Shown: piece by piece, positions 33,710 to 43,401 of the stretch
Position numbering within the stretch: the stretch's first letter is position 1
Layout: the number at the start of each line of letters is the position of its first letter
NCBI RefSeq assembly: GCF_020215645.1
Contig: NZ_CP084058.1
Location: 6,696,001-6,760,000, forward strand
Source of the DNA: Nonomuraea gerenzanensis
GTDB lineage: Bacteria > Actinomycetota > Actinomycetes > Streptosporangiales > Streptosporangiaceae
Direction of reading: 5' to 3'
Length of the DNA: 64,000 bases
The notes under the pieces: model-generated
Database searches by the model: none
What the model was told of the DNA's origin: nothing
What the model saw: the letters and a program-made list of their open reading frames with translations, nothing else
Position numbers and translations under genes: made by a program

Positions 33710-35632
33710 ATGCGCGTGCCCTATCCGCGTACCCCTCACCTGCCCTGGTCGCCCGGCGCGACCTCCGACGACGTCCGCGTGGGCGACCTGTCGGGGTTGC
33801 GCGGGCGCGAGGTCGTGGTCACCGAGAAGCTCGACGGGGAGAACACCACCCTGTACACGGACGGCCTGCACGCCCGGTCGCTCGATTCCGGCCACCATCC
33901 GTCCCGGGCCTGGGTCAAGGGGCTGCAGGGGCGGATCGGCGGGCGGATCCCGGCGGGGTGGCGGGTGTGCGGGGAGAACATGTACGCCCGTCACTCCATC
34001 GCCTACCAGGGGCTGGAGAGCTGGTTCTACGGGTTCTCGGTGTGGGACGGGGATCGCTGCCTCGACTGGGATCGGACCGTCGCCTTCCTGCGGGAGCTGG
34101 GCATTCCGGTGCCGCCTGTGTTGTGGCGTGGTGTGTTCGACGAGCTTGCGCTGCGGAGGCTGCGGCTGGATGCGGAGCGGCAGGAGGGGTACGTGGTGCG
34201 GGCCGCCGAGGGGTTCGGGCGGGAGGAGTTCGCGGGGCGGGTGGCCAAGTGGGTGCGGCGGGAGCATGTGCGCACGGGGACGCACTGGATGCATGCGGCT
34301 GTGGTGCCCAACGGGGTTGGGGCGGGGGCGGCGCTGTGGTCGGTGCGGGCGGGCGCGGACCCGGATGTGGGCGCCCTGCTGACCGCACTCAACCTGACCG
34401 TACTCGACCGCACCCCGCCCGACCGCACCCCGCCCGACCGCACCCCGCCCGGCGCCGCCCTGCGTGAGGCAGGCCCGGCCGCCGCAGGCTCCGGCGTGGC
34501 CGCCTCAACGCGGGCCGTGCCGGTGGGCGTGGTGGGCGAGATGGCGGCCGAGGTGGCGGCCGAGCCGTTGGCCGAGCCGTTGGCTGAGGCGGTGGCCGAG
34601 CCGGTGGCCGAGGCGGTGGCTGAGGTGGCGGCGCGGCTGGACACCATGGGGCGGTGGGGGGACGCGCGGCTGGCCGGGGTGCTGGCCACCGTGCTGCACG
34701 CCCACCCCCGCCCCTGGGTGGCGGCGCGGCTGGCCGGCCCGTTGGGCATGCCGCTGGCACGGCGGATCGCGGACCTGGTCGGCTTGCACGGCGGGCTGCG
34801 CAGGCCCTACCCGGACGAGGAGCGGCGGACCGGGCTGCGGCGGATGGCGCTGGCCGCCGACCTGGGGGTGCTGCACGCCGTGGCCGCGTCCGTCCCGGCG
34901 GCGGAGCCCGGCGGAGCGGACGCGCGGGAGCAGGTCGAGTGGTCGGCGCTGCATGCCGACGAGGCCGGGCTGCTCTCGCCGCGACCGCTGGCGCCGCTGC
35001 GGGGCGGGCTGCGCGAGGCGCTGGCCGGGCTCGATGGGGAGGCGGCCGACCGGTGCTGGGCGGAGGCCCGCGACGCCTGGGCCGGCGGCAGGCTCACCAC
35101 GGTCGAGGAGGCCGTGGCGGCGACGTGGCGCTGGCGATCGGGCGGCTTCCCCCGGCTGGTGCACCTGGTGGGGCCGTCGGGCAGCGGGAAGAGCACGTTC
35201 GCGGCGGAGCTGCCGGGGATCGACGCGTACGTGTCGCTGGACGACCTGCGCGACGCCCGCGGCTCGCGGGCGGACCAGCGGGCGAACCGCGAGGTGCTCG
35301 GCGACGCGCTGAACCGGCTCGACGCGGCCCTGGCCGCCGGCGGCACCGTCGTGTGGGACGCCACCTCGCTCAACCAGCACCAGCGCGGCCTGGTCCACGC
35401 CGTGGCGCGCCGCCGCGACGCGCTGACGACGCACGCGGTCGTGCTGGTGGAGGAGGACGATCTGCACCGGCGCAACGCCCGCCGCGCCCATCCGGTGCCC
35501 GCGCAGGTGCTGGCCACGCAGTCGCGCCGGTTCGTCCCGCCGTATCCCGGCCAGGCCCATCGCACGTGGTACGTCGGGGCGCGCGGAACCGTCGACGACG
35601 TGGACGGCGCCCTGTACGGGCAGGAGACATGA
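33710..35632 (+). CDS. RNA ligase-polynucleotide kinase fusion (RNA repair, sealing and 5' healing)
   Basis: The 640-residue protein starts at ATG 33710 behind GGGGGGAGGG. Residues 1-220 are an RNA ligase of the nucleotidyltransferase superfamily: motif I EKLDGENT with Lys40 as adenylation site, motif III-like WFYGFSVWD, motif IV EGYVVR (about 159) and motif V AKWVRR. A repetitive linker (DRTPP repeats and an Ala/Glu/Pro run, about 230-310) leads to a helical region, then a P-loop kinase with Walker [10 protein letters not shown] (about 488-496) and [13 protein letters not shown], like the 5'-OH kinase of PNKP-type enzymes. The protein could phosphorylate a 5'-OH end and seal it. Its stop overlaps the next gene (ATGA), which supplies 3'-end functions. 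Confidence 0.82.
   Translation: MRVPYPRTPHLPWSPGATSDDVRVGDLSGLRGREVVVTEKLDGENTTLYTDGLHARSLDSGHHPSRAWVKGLQGRIGGRIPAGWRVCGENMYARHSIAYQGLESWFYGFSVWDGDRCLDWDRTVAFLRELGIPVPPVLWRGVFDELALRRLRLDAERQEGYVVRAAEGFGREEFAGRVAKWVRREHVRTGTHWMHAAVVPNGVGAGAALWSVRAGADPDVGALLTALNLTVLDRTPPDRTPPDRTPPGAALREAGPAAAGSGVAASTRAVPVGVVGEMAAEVAAEPLAEPLAEAVAEPVAEAVAEVAARLDTMGRWGDARLAGVLATVLHAHPRPWVAARLAGPLGMPLARRIADLVGLHGGLRRPYPDEERRTGLRRMALAADLGVLHAVAASVPAAEPGGADAREQVEWSALHADEAGLLSPRPLAPLRGGLREALAGLDGEAADRCWAEARDAWAGGRLTTVEEAVAATWRWRSGGFPRLVHLVGPSGSGKSTFAAELPGIDAYVSLDDLRDARGSRADQRANREVLGDALNRLDAALAAGGTVVWDATSLNQHQRGLVHAVARRRDALTTHAVVLVEEDDLHRRNARRAHPVPAQVLATQSRRFVPPYPGQAHRTWYVGARGTVDDVDGALYGQET
34407..34452 (+). repeat. 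Coding tandem repeat in the ligase-kinase linker
   Basis: A 15-bp unit encoding DRTPP occurs three times in a row inside the ligase-kinase gene. It lengthens a flexible linker and keeps frame. Confidence 0.75.
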
Positions 35633-38550
35633 TGCGTACCAGCGAGGAGATCTACCACCGGATCCGCTGGGACCCGAGGTTCGACCCGTCCCGGTTCGTG
35701 CTGGGGATCGCCCGGCGCGAGGCCGCACCCAAGCGGGTCGCGCTGCCCGCGTTCACGCCGGCAGGGGAAATCCCCTGGCATCGGGTGCTGTTCGTCGAGG
35801 CGGACGGCGAGCTGGTGTGGGACCGGGCCACGGGGCTCGACCGCGTGGACACCTGCGAGGCCGGCCGGGCGCGGGTCGTACGCCTGCTGCGCCCGCCGTT
35901 CTTCACCGCCTCGACCCCGCACGCCTGGGATCCGGCGGGCGGCTGGCGTCCCGCCACCGGGCACGCGCCCGCCACGCGCACGTCCGTGCGCGTCCTGACC
36001 TGGAACACGTTGTGGGACCGCTACGACAGCGACCGCATCGACACCGCCCGCCGCCGTCCCCTGCTGCTCGCGGCCCTGGAGGAGGCCGACGCGGACGTGA
36101 TCGCGCTGCAGGAGGTCGAGCCGGCGCTGCTGTCGATGCTGCTGGCCGCCCCCTGGGCGCGCGACGGCTACACGCTCGGCACCGACCCGTACGGACCGGA
36201 CGTGGACGACGGCGGCCTGCTGCTGCTCACCCGCCTGCCGGTGCGCGAGGCGGGCCGGCACGAGCTGGGCCCGCACAAGTCGGTGGCCGCCGTCGTGGTG
36301 GACACCGCCACCGGCCCCCTCGTGGTCGCCGTCACCCACCTGAGCAGCGACCACTCCACCGACGGCGCGGCCAGGCGGCGGGGCGAGCTGACCGCGATCG
36401 CCGAGGGGCTGGCCGGCGTGGACGGCGACGTGGTCGTGGCGGGCGACTTCAACGACGGCACGGACACCCCGGCGGCGGCGCTCGGCCTGCGGGACGCCTG
36501 GGCGGAGGCGTACGGGAGTGATGGGACGCCCACGTTCGACCCGGTCGTCAACCCGCTCGCGGCACTGTCGTCGCGGTCCGGGCAGCCCGCGCGCCTGGAC
36601 CGGATCCTGCTGCGCGGCCGGCCCCAGGTGGTCTCGGCTGGGCTGCGCGGCGACACGCCCGGCCCGGGCGGGCTGTACATCTCCGATCACTACGCGGTGG
36701 AGGCGGTGCTCGACCTCACCGGTGACGTCCGTGACCGCGGGGTGCTGGACGTGCCGCCGACGGCGCGGACGGCGGTGGCGTGGATCCCGCCGGTCGAGCT
36801 GTGGCCGGCGATCCAGGACGTGCGCCGGGCGCACGATCCGCAGGTCCGGCGGTGGCCGCCGCACGTCAACCTGCTGTTCGGGTTCGTGCCCGAGTCGGAG
36901 TTCGAGGCGGCGGCGCCGTTGCTGTCCGCCGCGGCGGCCGAGGTGGGGGCGTTCGCGGCCAGGCTGGAGGGGGTGCGGGTGTTCCGGCATCGTGATCAGG
37001 TGACCGCCTGGCTCGATCCGGCCGCCGGTGATCCGGCTCCGTGGGGGCGCCTGCACGAGGCGTTGCGGCGGCGGTTTCCCCGGTGCGAGGGGCGGCCTGA
37101 GGGTTTCACGCCGCATCTGACGCTCGGCCGCACCGAGGAGCCGATCCGGCTGGCGGGGATGTCGGCGCAGGTGGGAGAGCTGGTGGTGCTGTCCCGCCGG
37201 GGGGATGAGCCCATGCGGGTGCGGGCGCGGGTGACGTTGGGGACGGGCGAGCTGCGCTGGTCGCCCGACCCGGTGATCGGCGAGGATCTGCCGGATGCGA
37301 CGGCTGCGGCACTCCTGACGGGCGCGCAGGACGCGGCGGGCCTGACCGGCGGGACCGGAGCGGACCTCGTGCGCCCGGCGAGCGGAGCCGAGCCGGGCCA
37401 GGCGGATCCGACGGCGGGACCGGCCGATCCGGTGGCGGGCCGGGTGGCTCCGGTGGCGCGCCGGGTGGCTCCGGTGGCGGGTGTCGTGCGGCGGTTGGCG
37501 GAGGCGCTGGAGCCCGGGGTGGTGCACGTCGCCGGGTCCCGGCGGATGGGGTGCGAGCTGCCGGACGCCGACCTGGACCTGGTGGCGGTGCTGCCCGGGG
37601 AGCCGGACCGGGCCGAGGTGGAGGCGCGGGTCCGGGCGGCGCTGCCCGGGGTGTCCCGGTTGCGGCGGGTGGTGGGGGCCCGGGTGCCGGGGCTGCGGTT
37701 GCGTACGGGCGGCCTGGACGTGGACCTGACCGTGGTGCCGTCCGGTGCGCTGCCACCGCGGCAGGCCGTGGCCAGGCGCGCCGAGCTGGGCGAGGCGGCG
37801 GCCACCGCGCTGAGCGCGATCAGCGACGCGGACGCCGTGCGCGCCGCAGTCGGCGGGCGGCACGCGTCCTTCGCGCGCCTGGCCCGGCAGGTGAAGGCGT
37901 GGGCACGGGCCCGCGGGCTGGACTCCGCCCCGTTCGGCGGTCTCCCCGGGCTGGCCTGGACGGTCATGGCCGCACGCACGGTCGGCGACGGCGGCGACGA
38001 CGACCTGGGCCGCTTCTTCGGCACGTGGGCCGCCTGGAACTGGCGGGATCCGGTAACCCTGGGCCCCGGTGCCACCCATGAGGACTCGGAGCCCGCCGTG
38101 GTCCTGACGCCCAGCTTCCCCGTCCGCAACTGCGCCCGACAGCTCACCCCCGGCGCCCTGGAGCTGCTCACCCACGAGCTGTACCGGGCCTGGGAACTCA
38201 CGGAGAGCGGCCGCTCAGCCGAGCTGGCCACCCCGCCACCCCTGCACCGCCGTCACGTGGCCTGGGCGGTGGTGACCGTGCGTTCCGGAGAGCTGGACGC
38301 GCTGCTCGGCCGCGTCAGAGGACGGATGCTGGAGCTGATCACCGCCCTGGAGGAGGCCGGGATGCCGGACGCGCACGCCTGGCCCCGCCCGTTCGAGAGC
38401 ACCCCCACGCAGGCCAGGTACGCGATCGGCCTGGGCCGCACCCCACCGACGGCCGCCCGGCTCGGCGAGCTGGCCGGCCGGTGGGCCAGGGACCTGCCCG
38501 GCGTCACGGTCGAATGGGCCGACGGCGGCGCCGTCCCCACCATGAGCTGA
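35629..38550 (+). CDS. Four-module RNA end-processing protein (MJ1316 - EEP - 2H phosphoesterase - nucleotidyltransferase)
   Basis: The 973-residue protein is coupled to the ligase-kinase gene (ATGATG at 35629). Modules in order: (1) residues 1-75, MJ1316/DUF504 ([14 protein letters not shown]), predicted to recognise RNA cyclic-phosphate ends; (2) about 118-365, endonuclease/exonuclease/phosphatase fold (LTWNTLW, ALQEVE, GDFND, SDHYAV); (3) about 385-540, 2H/LigT phosphoesterase, with HLTLGR intact but the first motif HVN rather than HxT/S; (4) about 620-973, poly(A) polymerase/CCA-type nucleotidyltransferase ([25 protein letters not shown], then helical [15 protein letters not shown]). It would open or remove a 2',3'-cyclic phosphate and re-add nucleotides. 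Low-complexity linker at about 560-620. Confidence 0.82.
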   Translation: MMRTSEEIYHRIRWDPRFDPSRFVLGIARREAAPKRVALPAFTPAGEIPWHRVLFVEADGELVWDRATGLDRVDTCEAGRARVVRLLRPPFFTASTPHAWDPAGGWRPATGHAPATRTSVRVLTWNTLWDRYDSDRIDTARRRPLLLAALEEADADVIALQEVEPALLSMLLAAPWARDGYTLGTDPYGPDVDDGGLLLLTRLPVREAGRHELGPHKSVAAVVVDTATGPLVVAVTHLSSDHSTDGAARRRGELTAIAEGLAGVDGDVVVAGDFNDGTDTPAAALGLRDAWAEAYGSDGTPTFDPVVNPLAALSSRSGQPARLDRILLRGRPQVVSAGLRGDTPGPGGLYISDHYAVEAVLDLTGDVRDRGVLDVPPTARTAVAWIPPVELWPAIQDVRRAHDPQVRRWPPHVNLLFGFVPESEFEAAAPLLSAAAAEVGAFAARLEGVRVFRHRDQVTAWLDPAAGDPAPWGRLHEALRRRFPRCEGRPEGFTPHLTLGRTEEPIRLAGMSAQVGELVVLSRRGDEPMRVRARVTLGTGELRWSPDPVIGEDLPDATAAALLTGAQDAAGLTGGTGADLVRPASGAEPGQADPTAGPADPVAGRVAPVARRVAPVAGVVRRLAEALEPGVVHVAGSRRMGCELPDADLDLVAVLPGEPDRAEVEARVRAALPGVSRLRRVVGARVPGLRLRTGGLDVDLTVVPSGALPPRQAVARRAELGEAAATALSAISDADAVRAAVGGRHASFARLARQVKAWARARGLDSAPFGGLPGLAWTVMAARTVGDGGDDDLGRFFGTWAAWNWRDPVTLGPGATHEDSEPAVVLTPSFPVRNCARQLTPGALELLTHELYRAWELTESGRSAELATPPPLHRRHVAWAVVTVRSGELDALLGRVRGRMLELITALEEAGMPDAHAWPRPFESTPTQARYAIGLGRTPPTAARLGELAGRWARDLPGVTVEWADGGAVPTMS

Positions 38551-38593
38551 GCGTCCGGGCGCTGAGCGTCCGGGCGCTGAGCGTCGCTCAGCG
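38551..38593. terminator. Stop-codon tandem repeat running into a shared hairpin terminator
   Basis: Directly after the TGA at 38548-38550 come two copies of GCGTCCGGGCGCTGA (38551-38565, 38566-38580). The second copy runs into CGCTGAGC/GCTCAGCG (38575-38582 and 38586-38593), an 8-bp perfect stem with a three-base loop. The hairpin includes the stop codon of the convergent serine hydrolase gene, so it can end transcripts from both sides. Confidence 0.65.
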
Positions 38594-39631
38594 GTCGCAC
38601 ATCGCGGTGATGAAGGCGTCGATCAGGTGCTGCCGGTTCTCGGGAACGCCCGTGACGTAGACCGTGGCCGCGCGCCCGCCCCGGTTCCGGCCGCTGATGA
38701 CCGCGGCGCCCGGCATGTCGCCGGCGGCGAAGTAGGCCTCGCCGCACTTGGTGCCCATCCGGACCACGCCGTGACCGTAGCGGGCGCCCGCGGGCCAGCC
38801 TTCCTGCTCCACCGGCACCGACCCGGCCATCAGCCTGCTCAGCGGCGCCTCGCGCCAGAACCGGTTGAGGTCGGCGGGCGTGGAGACCAGGCCGCCGCTC
38901 GGCCCGAACGCGTAGGTGGGAAGCTGGTCGGTCAGGTCCACCTCGCCGTCCTGCGGACGGCCCGGGTGGACGCCGTAGGTGTGGGCGTGCGGGCCGCGGA
39001 TGCCGTTGTCGCCCTTGGCCGGCCAGTACGTGTCCCGCATCCCGTACGGCTCCAGGATCAGCTCCTTGCTCGCCCGGCGGAAGTCCTTGCCGGTCACCGC
39101 GGTCACGATCATGCCGAGGACCAGGTAGTTGGTGTTGGCGTAGGCGAACGAACCACGCGCGGTGGACTTGCGGGCCAGCGCGACCCGCAGGAAGTCGGGG
39201 AAGGGCTGCTTCCACTCGATCGCGTCGAGGAACTCGGGCAGGCCGCTGGTCTGCCGCAACAGCATGCGCACGGTGATCTTCCTGCCGTCGATCGCGGCGC
39301 CGTCGCCGGTGCCGCGCAGCACTCCGGGCAGGTAACGGTCCACCTTGGCGTCCAGGTCGATCTTCCGCTGGTCGGCCAGCCGCAGCACGGTGGCGGCGAT
39401 GATCGGCTTGCTCCCGCTGGCGATCCTGAACCGCCCCTCGGCGCCGATCATCGGCTTGCCGGTGCCCCGCTCCGCGGTGCCGGAGCGCCGGGTCACGCTC
39501 GTCCCGCCCGGGCCTGTCACGTGGCTCAGCGCACCCGCCATGCCGTCCTGCCCGGTGAGCACGTCCAACGGGGACTGGGCGGGGGTGAGGGCCAGGAGGC
39601 CGGCTACAGCGGAGGCGAGCAGTTTCATCAT
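38588..39631 (-). CDS. Serine hydrolase (class C beta-lactamase/D,D-peptidase family)
   Basis: The 347-residue protein has an N-terminal signal peptide (MMKLLASAVAGLLALTPAQS), the SxxK nucleophile motif in RIASGSKPIIA, the YxN motif in FAYANTNYLVLG, and RYGHGVV near the third motif position. It belongs with secreted D,D-carboxypeptidases, esterases and class C beta-lactamase relatives. It probably acts outside the membrane on cell-wall peptides or esters. It stands alone, convergent with the RNA-repair operon. Confidence 0.85.
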   Translation of the reverse strand: MMKLLASAVAGLLALTPAQSPLDVLTGQDGMAGALSHVTGPGGTSVTRRSGTAERGTGKPMIGAEGRFRIASGSKPIIAATVLRLADQRKIDLDAKVDRYLPGVLRGTGDGAAIDGRKITVRMLLRQTSGLPEFLDAIEWKQPFPDFLRVALARKSTARGSFAYANTNYLVLGMIVTAVTGKDFRRASKELILEPYGMRDTYWPAKGDNGIRGPHAHTYGVHPGRPQDGEVDLTDQLPTYAFGPSGGLVSTPADLNRFWREAPLSRLMAGSVPVEQEGWPAGARYGHGVVRMGTKCGEAYFAAGDMPGAAVISGRNRGGRAATVYVTGVPENRQHLIDAFITAMCDR

Positions 39632-39701
39632 GCGTCCAACCTCACAGGATGATCATGCAGGGGCAGTCACGCCTGCACGCCAGGCCGGAGTGGGGCCAGC
39701 A

Positions 39702-40283
39702 CTACCCCGGCCGGCCGGTGGCGGGCCTGGGGCGGTCGAGCAGCAGGTCGCCGGCGTGGGCGAGGACCTGGGCGCGAGTGCGCCCCTCGTGGTCGGCGGC
39801 CAGGAAGTGCGCGCCGATCGCCGCGCAGAAGGCCAGCACGCTGCGGGCCTCGACCTCGTCGGGGTCGGTGCAGAAGGTGCCGATCATCTCGCGCAGCAGG
39901 GCCATGCGCCGGTTGTCGACCCGCCGCAGCCGCCCGGCGACCGCCTCGTCGCGCCGGGCCCAGCCGCGGACGGCGAGGTCGATGGGCAGCAGCCGGTCGC
40001 TGGAGAAGGTGAGCATGCCCGCCCGCTGGATCTTGGACTTCGGATCGCCGCCCTCGCGTTCGACGCGCTCGATCACCTCGTCGATGCTCTCCCGCTCCCA
40101 GGCGTCCAGCATCGCGGTCAGCAGGGCGTCGCGGTCGGCGAAGTACCCGTAGAAGCCGCCTTTCGTGACGCCGAGCCGCTTGGCCAGCGCCTCGACGCGC
40201 ACGGCGTCCGGGCCGCCGGCGGCCAGGGCCTGCAGCCCCGCCTCGATCCACTTCTCGCGCGGGGTGCGGATCGCGCCCGCCAT
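39702..40283 (-). CDS. TetR-family regulator
   Basis: The 193-residue protein (ATG 40283 behind GAGGTG; a GTG three codons upstream is in frame) has a TetR HTH at about 25-55 (RVEALAKRLGVTKGGFYGYF) and a helical effector domain. Two near-identical palindromes containing CTATACG/CGTATAG lie between it and the divergent DUF2867-like gene, so it most likely represses both. Confidence 0.9.
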   Translation of the reverse strand: MAGAIRTPREKWIEAGLQALAAGGPDAVRVEALAKRLGVTKGGFYGYFADRDALLTAMLDAWERESIDEVIERVEREGGDPKSKIQRAGMLTFSSDRLLPIDLAVRGWARRDEAVAGRLRRVDNRRMALLREMIGTFCTDPDEVEARSVLAFCAAIGAHFLAADHEGRTRAQVLAHAGDLLLDRPRPATGRPG

Positions 40284-40309
40284 GTGTCCCACCTCACCCT
40301 GTCCGCCAT

Positions 40310-40362
40310 CTATACGGTGCCGTATAGATGGGTCTAACCTCGATCTATACGGTAGCGTATAG
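40310..40362. promoter_or_regulatory. Twin TetR operators
   Basis: CTATACGGTGCCGTATAG (40310-40327) is a perfect 8-bp inverted repeat around TG; CTATACGGTAGCGTATAG (40345-40362) repeats the arms with a 4-base centre. They are 35 bp apart and fill the divergent promoter region between the TetR gene and the next gene. The second ends one base before the downstream start region. Confidence 0.8.
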
Positions 40363-40378
40363 ATGAATGGAGACCAGC

Positions 40379-40816
40379 GTGACGATCATCCCCGAGTCCG
40401 TCCGCGCGCTCAGCCCGCTGTCCGACTACGCCGACCACTACACGCTCTCCACCGACGTGCGGGCCACGCCCGAGCAGTGGGCCCGCGCCATGTTCGGCGA
40501 CGTGCCGAACGCCGCCGAGCGGCTGATCTGGAGCGGGTTCCTCGGGCTCCGCCTCAGCAGGGAGCCGTCGCCGCAGACCGTGGCCGGGTGGCGCATCGCC
40601 GAGCAGGGGCCCGGCTGGATCCGGATGGAGGCCGCGTCCTGGTGCCTGACCGCCAACATCGTGGTCCGGGCCGGCGACGGACAGGTGGCGGCGGCCACCT
40701 TCCTGCGGTACGAGCGGCGGCTGGGGCAGGTGATCTGGGCGGCGCTGTCGCCCATCCACCGCGCGCTGGTGCCGCGGATCCTGCGGATGGGCGCGGCGGC
40801 ACGCGAGCGGCGATGA
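40379..40816 (+). CDS. DUF2867-like protein
   Basis: A GTG at 40379 lies six bases after GGAG and gives 145 residues; an ATG at 40367 adds four. The protein has a beta-rich centre (GWIRMEAASWCLTANIVV) and ends IHRALVPRILRMGAAARERR, which I associate with DUF2867/START-like small proteins. No membrane helix or signal. It is divergent from the TetR gene and controlled by the twin operators. Its role is unknown; in similar pairs the gene is the regulator's main target. Confidence 0.7.
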   Translation: MTIIPESVRALSPLSDYADHYTLSTDVRATPEQWARAMFGDVPNAAERLIWSGFLGLRLSREPSPQTVAGWRIAEQGPGWIRMEAASWCLTANIVVRAGDGQVAAATFLRYERRLGQVIWAALSPIHRALVPRILRMGAAARERR

Positions 40817-40906
40817 GTTCCGGCCGGCCCGCGAGTCTGTTCCGGTGACCATCGCGTGGCGGTCGCGCGCCGCCGCCCCGCACCGGATCCCACGGAGGAC
40901 AACACC

Positions 40907-41656
40907 ATGACGAGCACCCCGCGCATCGTCGACCTGGCCACCTGGCAGGCCGCCCGCGACGAGCTGCTGGCCCGCGAGAAGGCCCACACCCGCGAGGGCG
41001 ACGCCATCGCCGCGGCCCGCAGGCGGCTGCCGATGGTGGAGTTCGACGGGACGGTGGAGGTCGTCGGCCCCGACGGCCCTGTCCCGTTCCTGAGCCTGTT
41101 CGAGGGCCGCGACGAGCTCGTGGTCTACAAGCACATGTGGTACGACGACACGCCGCACCAGGGCCAGTGCGAGGGCTGCACCACCACGGCCTGGCACCTG
41201 AAGGACGCCGTCTACCTCAACGCCCGCGGCGTCTCGTTCGCCATCGTGACCACGGGCCGGTGGGCGGAGGTGGCGGCGTTCGTCGAGTTCATGGGCTACA
41301 CCCAGCCGTGGTACTCGGTGCGCGGCGTGGAGGGCCCGGCCGGCGGCCCCATGGGGTTCCTCACCTGCTACCTGCGCGACGGTGACCGCACGTTCCTCAC
41401 CTACTCCACGACGGGCCGGGGCAACGAGCGGGTCAACGGCTCCATGGGCCTGCTCGACCTGACCCCGTACGGCCGGGGCGAGTCCTGGGAGGACAACCCG
41501 AAGGGCTGGCCCGAGGGGGGCGGCGCGTGCTGGACCTGGCGCTCGGACGCCGACGGGAACGCCACCTGGGGCCCGACCAGCCGCCCCGTGCCGCAGTGGA
41601 CCCGTCCCGGCGCCACCCCCGTCGAGACTCTCGGCCGGCGCGGCCGGCACCACTGA
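40907..41656 (+). CDS. DUF899-family thioredoxin-like protein
   Basis: The 249-residue protein (ATG behind GGAGGA) fits the DUF899 family of thioredoxin-fold proteins. It has ARDELLAREKAHTREGDAIAAARRRLP at the start, a CEGCTTTAWHL segment (CxxC-like) after YKHMWYDD, and FLTYSTTGRGNE then GLLDLTPYGRGESWED. It is probably a cytoplasmic thiol-dependent protein of unknown activity. It follows the DUF2867-like gene after 90 bp on the same strand and may share its TetR control. Confidence 0.85.
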   Translation: MTSTPRIVDLATWQAARDELLAREKAHTREGDAIAAARRRLPMVEFDGTVEVVGPDGPVPFLSLFEGRDELVVYKHMWYDDTPHQGQCEGCTTTAWHLKDAVYLNARGVSFAIVTTGRWAEVAAFVEFMGYTQPWYSVRGVEGPAGGPMGFLTCYLRDGDRTFLTYSTTGRGNERVNGSMGLLDLTPYGRGESWEDNPKGWPEGGGACWTWRSDADGNATWGPTSRPVPQWTRPGATPVETLGRRGRHH

Positions 41657-41675
41657 CCGCGCCGGGTCGAGGACG

Positions 41676-43280
41676 TCAGGGCAGCGTACGCAGGTAGGCC
41701 GGCGGCTTGCGCGCCCTGGTGGCCTGCTCGAACGCGTACCCCAGGCCGATCAGCGTCGATTCGGAGAACCGGGTGCCGAGGAAGGTGACGCCCAGCGGCA
41801 GCACCTTGCCGGCGTGACCGGCGGGGACCGTGATCGCCGGATACCCGGAGACGGCCGGCGGCGTGGAGGAGGAGACGAACGTACTGAAGTCGTCGCCGTT
41901 GACCAGGTCGGTGAGCCAGGCCCCGCTGTTCGTCGGCGCCAGCACCGCGTCCAGCCGGTGCGCGGACACCACGGAGTCGATCGCCTGCCTGGCCAGCGAG
42001 GTCGCCTTGTCGCGGGCCGCGCGGTACGCGGGGTCGTCCAGGTCGCCGGTGGTCGCCTGCGCCTGCTCGAACAGCTCCTGCCCGAAGTAACGCAACTCGG
42101 TCGAGGCGTGCCGCTCGTTGAACGCGATCAGCCCGGCCAGGTCACCCGGATGCCGCCCGGGGGTGGCGGCCAGATAGGCGTTCAGGTCGTGCTTGAACTC
42201 GGTGAGCAAGGCGGTGAACTCGGCCTCGCCCACCTCGTCCAGGCCCTCCAGCTCCACGTTCTCGACCACGGTCGCGCCGCGCGAGCGGAGCGTGGCGACG
42301 GCGGCGTCCAGGGTCGCGAGCACGTCCCGGTCGTCGCCCGCCACCGAGCGCCAGACGCCGATGCGCTTGCCGGCCAGCGCGTCCGGCTCCAGCGCCGCCA
42401 GGTAGTCGCGGTCACCTCCCGGCACGGTGGCCGGGTCGCGCGGGTCCACACCCTGGATGGCCGCCAGCACGGCCGCGGCGTCGGTGACGCTCCTGGTGAT
42501 CGGGCCTGCGGTGTCCTGCTGCGCGGAGATGGGGATCACGCCGGAGCGGCTGACCAGGCCGAGCGTGGGCTTGATGCCCACGACGCCGCTGGCGCCCGCC
42601 GGGCAGACGATGGAGCCGTCGGTCTCGGTGCCGATGGTCACCGCCGCCAGGGTCGCGGCGGCGGCGACCGCCGAGCCGCTGCTCGATCCGCAGGGGTTGC
42701 GGTCCAGCACGTAGGGGTTGTTGGTCTGCCCGCCGACGGCGCTCCAGCCGCTGGAGGAGGGGGCGGAGCGGAAGTTGGCCCACTCCGACAGGTTCGCCTT
42801 GCCGAGGATGACGGCGCCCGCCGCGCGCAGCCGCTCGACCAGGAAGGCCTCGCGGGCCGGGCGGGCGCCGAGCAGCGCCAGCGAGCCGGCGGTCGTGCGG
42901 AGCGGCCCGACGGTGTCGATGTTGTCCTTGAGCAGGACCGGGATGCCTTCCAGGGCGCCGCGCCCGCCGTGGCGCCTGCGCCGGTCGCTGCGTTCGGCCT
43001 CCTTCAGCGCGGCGGGGTTGGTCTGGATGACCGAGTGCAGCAGCGGGTCCACGACCCGGATGCGGTCGAGGTAGAAGCGGGTGAGCGCCACCGAGTCGAA
43101 GCGTCCCCTGTCCATGGCGCGCTGGAGGTCCAGGACCGTCGCCCGGTCGAGGTCCAGCCCGCGCAGGAAGGTGTCGGAGTGACGGGTGCCCGCGCGGTCG
43201 GCGTGGGCGGGGGATGCCACGGATAATCCGGCGATGAGCGCCACCACCGCCGTCCATCGTGCGGGATGTAGGGGCTTCAT
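41676..43280 (-). CDS. Secreted amidase (amidase signature family)
   Basis: The 534-residue protein (ATG 43280) has a signal peptide with an AHA cleavage region. The amidase signature is complete: Lys in LLKDNIDTVG, the Gly/Ser-rich CGSSSGSAVAAAATLAA with the cis-Ser, and TDGSIVCPAGASGVVGIKP, where the Ser is the nucleophile. It hydrolyses an amide outside the cell or at the membrane. It is close to peptide amidase/glutamyl amidase-like secreted forms but the substrate is not predictable. Confidence 0.9.
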   Translation of the reverse strand: MKPLHPARWTAVVALIAGLSVASPAHADRAGTRHSDTFLRGLDLDRATVLDLQRAMDRGRFDSVALTRFYLDRIRVVDPLLHSVIQTNPAALKEAERSDRRRRHGGRGALEGIPVLLKDNIDTVGPLRTTAGSLALLGARPAREAFLVERLRAAGAVILGKANLSEWANFRSAPSSSGWSAVGGQTNNPYVLDRNPCGSSSGSAVAAAATLAAVTIGTETDGSIVCPAGASGVVGIKPTLGLVSRSGVIPISAQQDTAGPITRSVTDAAAVLAAIQGVDPRDPATVPGGDRDYLAALEPDALAGKRIGVWRSVAGDDRDVLATLDAAVATLRSRGATVVENVELEGLDEVGEAEFTALLTEFKHDLNAYLAATPGRHPGDLAGLIAFNERHASTELRYFGQELFEQAQATTGDLDDPAYRAARDKATSLARQAIDSVVSAHRLDAVLAPTNSGAWLTDLVNGDDFSTFVSSSTPPAVSGYPAITVPAGHAGKVLPLGVTFLGTRFSESTLIGLGYAFEQATRARKPPAYLRTLP

Positions 43281-43401
43281 GGGCCACGAGCGTAGCCCTG
43301 ATGCTTTCTGTTGAAAATATTTCGTGTTGAGGCTTTCCGCCGTCGGCGAGCGGTTGCCCGCCCCGCCCGTGGTTGTCGGTCCTGGCGGGCACACTTCCCT
43401 C

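Noticed and set aside
34807..38175. A 1122-codon minus-strand frame opposite the RNA-repair genes
   Set aside because: A shadow of the strongly supported plus-strand genes; its composition is Arg/Pro/His-rich without motifs.
43281..43401. Operator in the amidase/ABC exporter divergent region
   Set aside because: The region is AT-richer and surely holds promoters, but no palindrome or repeated box was convincing.
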